From positions 1 through 24,221 of the forward strand of contig CAXQZU010000048.1 in the NCBI GenBank assembly GCA_964228555.1: DNA of 24,221 nucleotides, written 5' to 3'. The translations under genes and the position numbers were made by a program. Shown here in pieces: positions 1 to 7,503 of the stretch. Position 1 is the first letter of the stretch, and each line of letters opens with the position of its first letter. This DNA comes from CAXQZU01 sp964228555 (GTDB taxonomy: Bacteria > Planctomycetota > PLA2 > JAEUHO01). The notes under the pieces are model-generated. The model made no database searches. It was given only the letters and a program-made list of their open reading frames with translations, and was not told where the DNA came from.

Positions 1-1
1 C

Positions 2-118
2 TTCTTTGCCCGCTGGCGGCGCATGGACGCCCGCGAGCGGGGGCCGCTGCGGGCGGGCCGGGCGCGGCCCCGCGCCTTCCGCGAGCCGCGTGCGCCGCAG
101 CCCGGCGGCCGGGCCTAG
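2..118 (+). CDS. C-terminal end of an unidentified gene (5' end outside window)
   Basis: An open frame enters from the left edge and ends at TAG 116-118, giving 38 residues that begin FFARWRRMDARERGPL and end rich in Arg, Pro and Gly. Nearly every codon ends in G or C, as in the clear genes of this window, which is why I call it coding. The family cannot be recognised from so little. The gene converges on orf118, and the two stop codons overlap within one CTAG tetranucleotide (the minus-strand stop is at 115-117). A basic, disordered tail would be consistent with what is visible. Confidence 0.5.
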   Translation, partial: FFARWRRMDARERGPLRAGRARPRAFREPRAPQPGGRA

Positions 119-471
119 GCCTCGTCGGGCGCCCCGTCGTCGGGATCGCGCTCCTCGCGCACGATGCGCACGGCGCGAGCGCCCAGGGCACGCAACAGGC
201 CCGAGAGCTGCAGGTGGGTGTCGTGCGTCTCCAGCGACACCCGCACGTCGGGCCCCTCCACGCGCGCGTGCGGGCCCAAGGCCCAGTCCACGTCGTCCAG
301 CGCCCAGGCCCAGTCGCCCGTGCACACGCCCAGCGGCTCCAGCAGCGAAGGCGTGGGCTGGGCGCTGCCGTCGAGGATCCAGCGAAACCAGGCGTTGAGC
401 GCGTCGGCAGCCTGTTGCGCCCGCGCGCCGTCGGCGAAGCGGGCGCGGACCTCGATGACGGGCTCGTCCAT
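115..471 (-). CDS. Hypothetical protein, 118 aa (orf118)
   Basis: A small acidic soluble protein of unknown function, starting MDEPVIEVRARFADG. It has no signal peptide or membrane segment. The order is an N-terminal strand-like stretch (about 4-12), a helix rich in Ala (about 16-30), a Trp-rich middle (GDWAWALDDVDWALG) and a second strand-helix unit (VRVSLETHDTHLQLSGLLRALG) before an acidic tail. An alpha/beta fold with two similar halves is possible but unproven. I chose ATG 471 rather than ATG 480 because a TAGGAT hexamer sits exactly 7 nt upstream and an AGGA is also present. It lies directly downstream of comF, whose stop codon is part of that hexamer. I recognise no family. Confidence 0.65.
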   Translation of the reverse strand: MDEPVIEVRARFADGARAQQAADALNAWFRWILDGSAQPTPSLLEPLGVCTGDWAWALDDVDWALGPHARVEGPDVRVSLETHDTHLQLSGLLRALGARAVRIVREERDPDDGAPDEA

Positions 472-478
472 GCGCGGC

Positions 479-484
479 ATCCTA
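479..484 (-). promoter_or_regulatory. Candidate -10 box (TAGGAT) for orf118
   Basis: On the minus strand TAGGAT is followed by 7 nt and then ATG 471, the spacing expected if transcription starts at or next to the start codon. The first three bases are the TAG stop codon of comF. The hexamer also contains AGGA, which could instead act as a Shine-Dalgarno site at about 8 nt spacing, so the two readings compete. Confidence 0.4.
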
Positions 485-1318
485 GCCGCCGGGCCGCGGC
501 CGGCCGCGCGCCGCCGGCGCGGCCAGCGCCCCCGCGGGCAGCCCCGCCCCGCGCGCGCAGGAGGTCCCGGGCAGCAGCTCGCTGCGCCGCCGGGCCGCGG
601 GATGGCCCTCGCTGCGACAGGCGGCCGCCAGCACCACCGCCAGCGCCCCGGCGCGGTCGAGGGCCTGCGCACAGGCCAGCGCCGTGGCCCCCGAGGTGAG
701 CACGTCGTCCACCACGATCACGCAACGCCCCAGCACCCGCGCACGCTGCGCCGTGAAGGCGCCACGCGCGCCGCGACGGCGCCGCCCCGGGCGCTGCGCA
801 CCCTGCGGTGGCCCGTGGCGCGTGCGCACCAGCGCCTGCCCGTCCACGGGAACATGCAGCGCGCGTCCCACCCAGCCGGCCAGCAACGCTGCCTGGTTGA
901 AGCCGCGTGCATGCAGGCGCGCGCGCGACAAGGGCACGGGCACCAGCAGGTCGCCGGGCAGTCTGCGTGCCGCCAGCGCCTCGGCCAGCCATGCGGCCAG
1001 CGCCGGGGCCGCCGCCACGCGCTGGCGGAACTTGAGTGCCACGACGAGGTCGCGCGGCACGCCTCGGTAGGACTGCCCGGCCACGATGCCGTGGAAGGGC
1101 CAGTGCTCGCCGTCACAGCGCCGGCAGGCGGGCACCGAGCCCACGGGCCCCGCGCGACGGCCGCAGCGCTGGCAGCGCGCCTCCACGGGCTCGACGCGCG
1201 CAAGGCATGCCAGGCACAGCCGCAGCGGCTCGGCCACCTCCCAGGCCTCGCGCCCGCAGGCCGCGCAGTGAGGTGCGCAGACGAGGTCGAGCAGGGCCCG
1301 GCCTGCGGCGCGCCACAT
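482..1318 (-). CDS. comF: ComF family phosphoribosyltransferase-like protein
   Basis: A 278-residue ComF/GntX-type protein. In naturally competent bacteria ComF is a cytosolic factor needed for uptake or processing of transforming DNA; elsewhere its role is unclear. Eight N-terminal cysteines in four CxxC-type pairs (C18/C21, C35/C38, C49/C52, C65/C68) form the usual zinc-binding region. The type I phosphoribosyltransferase core follows, with RGFNQA at 138-143 and the PRPP-binding loop IVVDDVLTSGAT at 201-212. About 40 extra Arg/Pro/Ala-rich residues follow the core and look disordered. The ATG at 1318 starts right before the Cys region, as in the family. It lies 69 bp downstream of orf67 on the same strand, so the two may be co-transcribed. 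No other competence genes are visible here. Confidence 0.88.
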   Translation of the reverse strand: MWRAAGRALLDLVCAPHCAACGREAWEVAEPLRLCLACLARVEPVEARCQRCGRRAGPVGSVPACRRCDGEHWPFHGIVAGQSYRGVPRDLVVALKFRQRVAAAPALAAWLAEALAARRLPGDLLVPVPLSRARLHARGFNQAALLAGWVGRALHVPVDGQALVRTRHGPPQGAQRPGRRRRGARGAFTAQRARVLGRCVIVVDDVLTSGATALACAQALDRAGALAVVLAAACRSEGHPAARRRSELLPGTSCARGAGLPAGALAAPAARGRPRPGG

Positions 1319-1387
1319 GCCCCGGCATCGCGCGGCGCCCGAGGCCGGTCACGGCCCCGGGAAGGGCCTGCGCGCGCCGGCGGCAGC

Positions 1388-1591
1388 TCAGCGCGCGAAG
1401 TGCCGCTGCAGGTCCAGCGCCAGCTGCAGGTTCTCGATCCCCGCCAGCTCGGCCACGGTGCAGGCCAGCACGACGAGCAGCCAGCCCAGGGACAGCCACG
1501 GGCCCCAGCCCGCCTCGGGCGCGACGGCCCCCGCCGGCGCGGGACAGGCAGGCGCGGGCTCGGTCGCGGGCGTGGGGCTGGGGGCCGGCAT
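1388..1591 (-). CDS. Small single-pass membrane protein, 67 aa (orf67)
   Basis: The protein has a Pro/Ala-rich N-terminal half (MPAPSPTPATEPAPACPAP), then one hydrophobic segment at about residues 32-50 (PWLSLGWLLVVLACTVAEL) and a short amphipathic tail ending RHFAR. No family is recognised. Coding status rests on third positions that are almost all G or C from ATG 1591 onward; codons before it (from ATG 1609) lose this bias. A GAGG lies 4 nt before ATG 1591. It is divergent from the large + gene at 1653 and upstream of comF on the same strand. Function unknown; a tail-anchored or single-pass protein is the plain reading. Confidence 0.6.
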   Translation of the reverse strand: MPAPSPTPATEPAPACPAPAGAVAPEAGWGPWLSLGWLLVVLACTVAELAGIENLQLALDLQRHFAR

Positions 1592-1612
1592 GGGACCTCG
1601 GGGGGACATCGG

Positions 1613-1619
1613 TACGATA
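1613..1619. promoter_or_regulatory. Overlapping divergent -10 boxes between orf67 and the 709-aa gene
   Basis: TACGAT (1613-1618, + strand) and TATCGT (1614-1619, read on the minus strand) share five bases in one near-palindrome, GTACGATAC. Each fits TANNNT and points toward the gene on its side. The + gene starts 34 nt downstream. The minus gene would have a leader of roughly 15-20 nt, carrying its GAGG. No convincing -35 (TTG) is visible for either direction. Confidence 0.45.
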
Positions 1620-1652
1620 CGCCGCCCGCGGCCGGGAGTCCGCCTGCCCTCC

Positions 1653-3782
1653 ATGCCCAAGCGCCTGGCCCAGCTGCTGCTGCCCTCGGCCTCGCTGGGC
1701 CTGCGCGCCTACGACGTGCTGGAGGAGACCGTCTTCGTCGGGCCCGGCAAGCAGGGCCTCGTCGCCAGCGCTCTGCCCTTCCCCAAGGCCGCTGCGGTGC
1801 TGGCCTGGCAGGGCGACCACTTCACCGTGCGGGCGCTGCCGGGCGAGCCCGAGCCGCTCGTGGACGGCCAGCCCGCCGCGGCCCGCACCGCGGGGCACGA
1901 GTCGCGCGTGGCGCTGGGCGGCGAGGTGCTCCAGGTGCGGCTCGAGCAGGTGCCTGCTGCCAGGTCCGGCGCTGGGCGCGCGCCGGCGGGCAGCGGGCCA
2001 GCGCGCCCCGCCGGCACGCCGCCGCCGCCCCCGGCGCCGCAGCGTCGCGCGCCCGGCACGCGCCCGCCCCCGCGCCGGGTGCTGGCCCCGCGCGCAGGAT
2101 GGAACCACCTGACGTGGATCTTCACCACGCTGGGCCTGCTGCTGCTGCTCGTGACGGCGCTGGGCGCCGTGGACTCGCTGGGCACGCTGCGCGACGCCGA
2201 GCGCGTGCGCAACCTGCGCCTGCCCGAGCCCACGCCGCCGGCCGCGGGCGACCAGGAGCGCATCACGCGCGAGCTGATGGGCGCCGAGGCCTTCGAGCGC
2301 GAGCGCCCGGACGACATCGACGGGGCCATCGCGCGCTGGCGCGAGCTGCTGCGCAAGTTCCCGGGCGAGGCCGGCCAGCCGCCGCGCCCGGAGATCCTCG
2401 CCGCCGCAGCGCGCCTCGAGGCACTGCACGAGCGAGCCGCCGTGCGTGGCATGGACGACCTGCGCAGCACGCTGGACTCGCAGCGCCGGGCCAAGCGTTT
2501 CGGCTCCGCCCTGGAGGCCGTGCGCGCCTACGAGCAGCGCTTCGGCGACACCGCGCCCGCAGCGGCCCTGCCCGGGCTCAAGGACGAGCTGCAGAAGGAC
2601 GCCGCCACCGAGCTGGAGATCCTCAAGCAGAAGGTGCGCCCGCTGCTGGCCAGCGCGCCGCGGCAGGCGCACTCGCTGCTGGTGGGCGGCGGCCTGGAGC
2701 TGCCGCCCGACCTTGCCGGCGAGGTGGCCGCGCTGGCGGAGCAGGCGCTGGAGGGCATGCGCCGCCGTGGCGCCGAGCCCCTGCCACGCGAGCAGCCCGC
2801 GGCGCCGGCCTCGCCCGCGGCCGCCCCCGCTGCACCCGGCGCACCGCCCGCACCGGCCGCGCCCGGCGTGCCCGGGCCCGAGGAGGCCGCGCGCACGCTG
2901 TGGCGCACGGCCCACGGCCACCTGCAGGCCGGTCGCGGCGTCGAGGCCCTGGCCGCCTACGAGGAACTGCTGGCCAAGCACAGCCGGCTGGCGCTGGTGG
3001 AGGAGGGCCGACGCCGCGTGCTGGCCGGGCGCCTGGCGGCACGCGCCATGGCCCGCGGTCCCGCCGGCCTGCTCGCCGGCGCGGCGCAGGTGCGGCGGGG
3101 CCGGCTGGAGTGCGAGTACGCCTTCAGCGACCCCAAGGTGGTCGAGCAGGACTTCACCATCGAGAAGCCCTTCGCCAGCGACCTGCCGCTGGACGCGGTC
3201 CCGGTGGAGGGCGACGTGGTGCTGCGCGGCACCACGGGCGTGTTCCACCTGCCCGTGTACACCAGCGACGTGCACGTGGAGGCCGAGGCCACGGCGGTCG
3301 TGGCCAAGGACCTGGGCCTGCTGGCCGTGGCCGACGAGGACCGCTTCCGCGCCCTGCTGCTCGACCTGGCCAACACGCGCTTCCGCCTCAAGAAGGGCGA
3401 TGCGGCCACCGTGCAGGCGGGGCACGTGCTCTGGTTCATGGGCGAGGGTGTCTGGAAGGACGCCGATCCCGGCGAGCACGGCTTCATCAAGATCGCCGAG
3501 CGGGGCAGCAGCACGCTCAAGCCCGGCGAGCGCGTGAAGCTCACCTTCACGCGCAAGGGCGACCGGCTCGAGGGCGGGCTGGAGAGCAAGAGCGACGGCG
3601 TGGCCCTCGAGGGGCGCGTGCGCGGCGACGACGGCAGCGGCATGGGCAGCGCCCGCGTGGGCGTCTTCGTGCACGGCGGCGAGTTGCGCCTGCGCACGCT
3701 GCGCATCTCGGGCATCGTGGACACGGCGTGGTTCGAGCGCTACGTAAAGGACCTCGTGGCCAGCGCGGGCGGCCCGCCCTAG
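1653..3782 (+). CDS. FHA-like / transmembrane / helical-repeat / beta-sandwich protein, 709 aa
   Basis: Visible parts, in order: a beta-rich N-terminal region (about 20-98) with the spacing of a degenerate FHA-type domain; a Pro/Ala/Arg linker (about 102-148); one transmembrane helix (about 153-173); a helical region (about 200-375) with TPR-like units such as DIDGAIARWRELLRKFPG and RFGSALEAVRAYEQRFG; a Pro/Ala linker (about 378-408); another TPR-like pair (410-470); and a C-terminal beta-rich domain (about 485-690), which I read as a concanavalin/DUF1080-like sandwich. With a basic N-terminal side the likely topology is N-in, with the large part outside the cytoplasm. ATG 1653 is preferred over the in-frame ATG 1590 because GC3 coding bias begins at 1653. 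HAL follows after 38 bp. Domain names are inferences from sequence pattern; the function is unknown. Confidence 0.8.
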   Translation: MPKRLAQLLLPSASLGLRAYDVLEETVFVGPGKQGLVASALPFPKAAAVLAWQGDHFTVRALPGEPEPLVDGQPAAARTAGHESRVALGGEVLQVRLEQVPAARSGAGRAPAGSGPARPAGTPPPPPAPQRRAPGTRPPPRRVLAPRAGWNHLTWIFTTLGLLLLLVTALGAVDSLGTLRDAERVRNLRLPEPTPPAAGDQERITRELMGAEAFERERPDDIDGAIARWRELLRKFPGEAGQPPRPEILAAAARLEALHERAAVRGMDDLRSTLDSQRRAKRFGSALEAVRAYEQRFGDTAPAAALPGLKDELQKDAATELEILKQKVRPLLASAPRQAHSLLVGGGLELPPDLAGEVAALAEQALEGMRRRGAEPLPREQPAAPASPAAAPAAPGAPPAPAAPGVPGPEEAARTLWRTAHGHLQAGRGVEALAAYEELLAKHSRLALVEEGRRRVLAGRLAARAMARGPAGLLAGAAQVRRGRLECEYAFSDPKVVEQDFTIEKPFASDLPLDAVPVEGDVVLRGTTGVFHLPVYTSDVHVEAEATAVVAKDLGLLAVADEDRFRALLLDLANTRFRLKKGDAATVQAGHVLWFMGEGVWKDADPGEHGFIKIAERGSSTLKPGERVKLTFTRKGDRLEGGLESKSDGVALEGRVRGDDGSGMGSARVGVFVHGGELRLRTLRISGIVDTAWFERYVKDLVASAGGPP

Positions 3783-3820
3783 GGCGCTCCGGCGGGCACG
3801 CATCAAGGCAGGGAGGCGGC

Positions 3821-5347
3821 ATGGCACGCACGAAGGCCCTCGTCCTGGGCGGCCGGCTCGGGCTGGAGCAGGCGCTGGAGGCCGCACGAGGCCCGCGCCC
3901 GGTGCGCTTCGCCCCGCGCGGCATGGCCCGCGCGAAGGCCTCCCTGCGCCGCGTGCAGCAGGCGGTCGAGGCGCGCGAGTGGGTGTATGGCGTCACGACC
4001 GGCTTCGGCAGCAACTCCAAGGAGACCATCGACCCGCGCCACGAGGCCGAGCTGCAGCGCAACCTCATCGTCAGCCACGCGCTGGGCGAGGGCGAGCCCT
4101 TCCCGGACGAGGTCGTGCGGCTGGCGCTGCTGCTGCGCCTGCATGCGCTGGCGCAGGGCCACAGCGGCGTGCGCCCGCAGACGCTGCAGGCCCTCGCCCG
4201 CCTCTACGAGCGCGACGTGCTGCCGGTGGTGCCCTGCCGCGGCAGCGTGGGCGCCAGCGGCGACCTCGCCCCCCTGTCCTGCCTCGTGCTGCCCCTGCTG
4301 GGCGAGGGGCAGGCGCGCACGGGCGGGCGCGTGCTGCCCGCCCGCCGAGCGCTGGCCGCCGCCGGCCTGCGGCCCCACGTGCTGGCCGCCAAGGAAGGCC
4401 TCGCCCTGGTCAACGGCATGCAGGTGACGCTGGCCCTTTGCCTGCTGGCGCTGCACGAGGCCGAGGTGGCGCTGCGCACGGCGGACGTGTGCGCCGCGCT
4501 CACGCTCGAGGCGCTGGCCGGCCGCAGCGACGCCTTCGACGCGCGGCTGCACGCCGTGCGCCCCCACCCCGGCCAGGCCGCCTCGGCCGCGCGCATCCGT
4601 GCGCTGGTGGCCGGCAGCCGGCTCGTGGACGCGCCCATCGAGCGCATCCCCGGCAAGCGGCGCGCGCCCCAGGATGCCTACGGCGTGCGCTGTGCGCCGC
4701 AGGTGCACGGCGCCTGCGCCGACGGCATGGCCTTCGCGCGCGAGGTGTTCACGCGCGAGATCGATGCCGCCACCGACAACCCGCTGGTGCTGGGCGGCGA
4801 CATCCTCTCGGGCGGCAACTTCCACGGCGAGCCGCTGGCGCTGGCCGCCGACCACCTCAAGCTGTGCACGCACGAGCTGGGCAGCATCAGCGAGCGCCGC
4901 CTGGCCACCCTCGTCGACGCCCACGTGAACGAGGGCCTGCCTCCCTACCTCGCCCCGCGCAAGGGCCTGCACAGCGGCTTCATGATCCCGCAGTACGTGG
5001 CCGCCGCGCTGGTGAGCGAGACCAAGACGCTGTGCTTCCCGGCCTCGGCCGACTCGATCCCGACGGGCTGCAACATCGAGGACCACGTCTCGATGGGCCC
5101 CATCGCCGCGCGGCGCGCGCGCGAGGTGGCTGCGCGCGTCCACAGCGTGCTGGCGCTGGAGGTGCTGGCCGCCTGCCAGGCCATCGACCTGCGCCCGCTG
5201 GCCCCGGGCCGGCGCATGCGCGCGGTGCTGGATCGCGTGCGGCAGGAGGTGCCCTTCCGGCCGGCCGACGCGCCCTGGGAGGATGCCCTGCCGCGCGTCA
5301 CGGCCTTGGTAGCCTCGGGCGCGCTCCTCGAGGCCGCGGGGCTGTAG
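3821..5347 (+). CDS. hutH: Histidine ammonia-lyase (MIO-dependent aromatic amino acid lyase)
   Basis: A cytosolic enzyme expected to remove ammonia from L-histidine to give urocanate, the first step of histidine breakdown. The 508 residues match the family length. Visible motifs are YGVTTGFG at 56-63, the Ala-Ser-Gly triad that cyclises to the MIO cofactor (145-147, within GSVGASGDLAPLS), QDAYGVRC at 284-291, DNPLV at 319-323, GGNFHGEP at 331-338 and EDHVSMG at 420-426. The selectivity pair is Ser85-His86, which in this family points to histidine rather than tyrosine or phenylalanine. GGAGG lies 5 nt upstream of ATG 3821. It sits 38 bp after the 709-aa gene and 28 bp before hisS. No other hut genes are in the window, so a different substrate or an MIO aminomutase cannot be excluded. 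Confidence 0.88.
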   Translation: MARTKALVLGGRLGLEQALEAARGPRPVRFAPRGMARAKASLRRVQQAVEAREWVYGVTTGFGSNSKETIDPRHEAELQRNLIVSHALGEGEPFPDEVVRLALLLRLHALAQGHSGVRPQTLQALARLYERDVLPVVPCRGSVGASGDLAPLSCLVLPLLGEGQARTGGRVLPARRALAAAGLRPHVLAAKEGLALVNGMQVTLALCLLALHEAEVALRTADVCAALTLEALAGRSDAFDARLHAVRPHPGQAASAARIRALVAGSRLVDAPIERIPGKRRAPQDAYGVRCAPQVHGACADGMAFAREVFTREIDAATDNPLVLGGDILSGGNFHGEPLALAADHLKLCTHELGSISERRLATLVDAHVNEGLPPYLAPRKGLHSGFMIPQYVAAALVSETKTLCFPASADSIPTGCNIEDHVSMGPIAARRAREVAARVHSVLALEVLAACQAIDLRPLAPGRRMRAVLDRVRQEVPFRPADAPWEDALPRVTALVASGALLEAAGL

Positions 5348-5375
5348 CCGCGGGCCGGGGGCACGGAGGCCGCCC

Positions 5376-6704
5376 GTGGCCGCACGCATCGATCCCCGCA
5401 CGCTCAAGGGCTTCCAGGACGTCCTGCCCGCCAAGGCCCTGCGCCGCGCCACCCTGCTGCGGCGGCTCGAGGACGTGTTCCGCGCGCACGGCTACGCCCC
5501 CATCGACACGCCCAGCGTCGAGCTGGCCGAGATCCTCAAGGGCAAGGGCGGCGACGAGACCGACAAGCAGCTGTTCGAGTTCACCGACGCCGGCGAGCGG
5601 CAGGTGGCGCTGCGCTTCGACCTCACCGTGCCGCTGGCACGCTTCGTGGCCCAGCACCAGGCCGAGCTGGTGTTCCCCTTCCGCCGCTACGCCATCGGCC
5701 ACGTGTGGCGCGGCGAGCGCCCGCAGAAGGGCCGCCTGCGCGAGTTCATCCAGTGCGACGCCGACCTCGTGGGCGCCGTGGGCCCGGCGGCCGACGCCGA
5801 GATCCTCGTGCTGATGGCGGCGGCCTACCGCGCGCTGGACGTGGGCGCCGTCACGCTGCGCGTCAACGAGCGGCGCATCCTCAACGGCCTGCTCGAGCGC
5901 CTGGCGCCGGGCTTGGCGCCCTCCGCCGTGCTGCGCGTGCTGGACAAGCGCGACAAGCAGGGCGCCGACGCCGTGCGCACCGAGCTGGCCACGGCGGGCC
6001 TCGCGCCCGAGGCGGCCGCGGCCCTGCTGGAGGCCACCGCGCCGGGCGCCAGCCCCGAGGCCACGCTCGCGCGCCTCTCCGCGGCGGTGCGCGGCAGCGC
6101 CGTGGGCGAGGCCGGCGTGCAGCACCTCGCCGAGGTGCGCAGCCTGGTGCTGGCCGCCGGGGTGCCGGCGGGCGTGCTGCAGGTCGACCCCACCATCGCG
6201 CGCGGGCTGGACTACTACACCGGCGTGGTGATGGAGGCCCGGCTGGAGGCCATGCCCTCGGTGGGCAGCGTGGGCTCGGGCGGGCGCTACGACGACCTGG
6301 CCGGCCTCTACACCAACACGCGCCTGCCGGGCGTGGGCTGCTCCGTGGGCATCGACCGCCTGCTGGTGGCGCTGGAGGAACTGGAGGGCGGCGCGGGCGC
6401 CACCTCCCGCAGCCCCGCGCAGGTGCTGCTCACGCACCCTGAGGCGGGCTCGCCCCCCGAGGCGCTGGCGGCGGTCTTCGCGCTGGCCGAGCGCCTGCGC
6501 ACCGCCGGCATCCGCGTCGAGACCTACCCCGAGCCGCGCAAGCACGCCGCGCAGATGAAGTACGCCGACCGCCAGGGCCTCGCCGTGGCCATCACGCGCA
6601 ACGCCGACGGCACCTGGCACGCCAAGGAGCTGGCCACGCACGCCACCGAGGCCCTGCCGCACGTCGAGGCCGTGGCGGCCTGGATGCGCGCCCGCCGCGC
6701 CTAG
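5376..6704 (+). CDS. hisS: Histidyl-tRNA synthetase
   Basis: A class II aminoacyl-tRNA synthetase that charges tRNA-His in the cytosol. The 442 residues have the expected order: motif 1 region from KGFQDVLP (11-18), DLTVPLAR (82-89), motif 2 with RYAIGHVWRGERPQKGR (104-120) and REFIQCD (122-128), the histidine-specific motif ARGLDYYTG (275-283), motif 3 region GSGGRYDDLAG (300-310), and a C-terminal anticodon-binding domain from about 345. The start is GTG 5376, with GGAGG 7 nt upstream. It is the last gene of the + cluster and converges on msrB across 223 bp that contain hairpins. The insertion domain (about 170-260) is Ala-rich but otherwise ordinary. Confidence 0.95.
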   Translation: MAARIDPRTLKGFQDVLPAKALRRATLLRRLEDVFRAHGYAPIDTPSVELAEILKGKGGDETDKQLFEFTDAGERQVALRFDLTVPLARFVAQHQAELVFPFRRYAIGHVWRGERPQKGRLREFIQCDADLVGAVGPAADAEILVLMAAAYRALDVGAVTLRVNERRILNGLLERLAPGLAPSAVLRVLDKRDKQGADAVRTELATAGLAPEAAAALLEATAPGASPEATLARLSAAVRGSAVGEAGVQHLAEVRSLVLAAGVPAGVLQVDPTIARGLDYYTGVVMEARLEAMPSVGSVGSGGRYDDLAGLYTNTRLPGVGCSVGIDRLLVALEELEGGAGATSRSPAQVLLTHPEAGSPPEALAAVFALAERLRTAGIRVETYPEPRKHAAQMKYADRQGLAVAITRNADGTWHAKELATHATEALPHVEAVAAWMRARRA

Positions 6705-6885
6705 CCGCCCGTCGCGGCACCGGACTGCTGCCCGGCAGCCTGCCCCGCACGTCGCTGGCGCATCCTCGTCCCCGTGGGCGCGCCACCTGCCGGTCGAGGC
6801 GGCCGCATTCCGCCTGCCTCGCAGCAAGGCTTGCCCCCTGACCCCCGCTTCACGAGAGCAGGGTCCACGTCCTGGCTGCTCGCGA

Positions 6886-6900
6886 GCGCCGGTCCGGCGC
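6886..6900. terminator. Possible bidirectional terminator between hisS and msrB
   Basis: GCGCCG-GTC-CGGCGC forms a perfect 6-bp stem with a 3-nt loop, and GCGAG/CTCGC flanks can extend it across a small bulge. It lies between two convergent genes. There is no T-run on either side, as in the other hairpins here. A weaker hairpin (GCTGC-CCG-GCAGC) sits at 6727-6739, closer to hisS. I see nothing else in 6705-6927. Confidence 0.4.
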
Positions 6901-6927
6901 CTCTCGCGCCCGGCGCGTGCGGCGCGC

Positions 6928-7503
6928 TCAGCGTGCCTTGGGGCGCAGCACCAGCGAGGCCGAGTTGATGCAGAAGCGCAGGTAGGTGGGCGGCGGGCCG
7001 TCGTCGAAGACGTGGCCGAGGTGGCCGCCGCAGCGCCGGCACATCACCTCGGTGCGCACCATGCCGTGGCTGCGGTCCTCGACCTGCAGCAGGCGCGCGT
7101 CGGAGAGCGGCTGGAAGAAGGAGGGCCAGCCGCAGCCCGAGTGGAACTTGGCGTCCGAGACGAACAGCTCGGCGCCGCAGCCGGCGCAGCAGTAGGTGCC
7201 CACCGTCTCGGTGTCGGTGTACTCGCCCGTGAAGGGGCGCTCGGTGCCCTTCTCGCGCAGCACGTAGTACTGCATGGGCGTCAGCTGCTCGCGCCACTGG
7301 GCCTCGCTGCGCACCACCGGTGCGTCGTCGGGGGTGGGCGGCGTGGGACGGGCCATGGGCGGGGCCTCCGGGGACGTGGGTGCGGGGCCGCCCTGCGGCC
7401 ACGAGAGGCAGGCGGTGGCGGCCAGCGCCACGACCAGCAGCAACGGCACGGTCACGACACTGCGCATCTCAGACTGACGCTCGTCGTCGGGCCGCGGTTT
7501 CAT
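6928..7503 (-). CDS. msrB: Peptide-methionine (R)-S-oxide reductase, predicted lipoprotein
   Basis: Reduces methionine-R-sulfoxide in proteins. The 191 residues comprise a short N-region, a hydrophobic signal segment and the lipobox-like ATAC with Cys32, a Pro-rich spacer (about 33-62), and the MsrB domain (about 65-190). Zinc ligands are C106/C109 and C155/C158, GCGWPSFF is at 123-130, and the catalytic Cys178 lies in RFCINSASL. The export signal implies action outside the cytoplasm. ATG 7503 overlaps the SDR stop as ATGA and has GGAGG 4 nt upstream, which favours it; ATG 7467 would give a more classical signal peptide. It is the last gene of the addB-addA-SDR-msrB operon. The lipobox has Ala rather than Leu at -3, so lipidation is less sure than export. 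Confidence 0.92.
   Translation of the reverse strand: MKPRPDDERQSEMRSVVTVPLLLVVALAATACLSWPQGGPAPTSPEAPPMARPTPPTPDDAPVVRSEAQWREQLTPMQYYVLREKGTERPFTGEYTDTETVGTYCCAGCGAELFVSDAKFHSGCGWPSFFQPLSDARLLQVEDRSHGMVRTEVMCRRCGGHLGHVFDDGPPPTYLRFCINSASLVLRPKAR

Noticed and set aside
471..672. A longer N-terminus for orf118 reaching into comF
   Set aside because: The extra residues are Arg/Pro/Gly-rich and read through the comF C-terminus in another frame; start signals sit at 471.
1590..1652. Upstream in-frame ATG for the 709-aa protein
   Set aside because: Several A/T third positions in this stretch, overlap with the candidate promoter and with orf67; coding bias begins at ATG 1653.
164..5347. A single + strand open frame running through about 5.2 kb before and including the HAL gene
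   Set aside because: Only the part from 3821 (HAL) has protein-family motifs. The rest is Arg/Ala/Gly/Pro-rich, a by-product of very high GC with few stops, and lies across comF, orf118 and the 709-aa gene in other frames.
6705..6927. Possible small gene in the hisS-msrB gap
   Set aside because: Short open frames there lack the GC3 pattern and start signals; only hairpins stand out.
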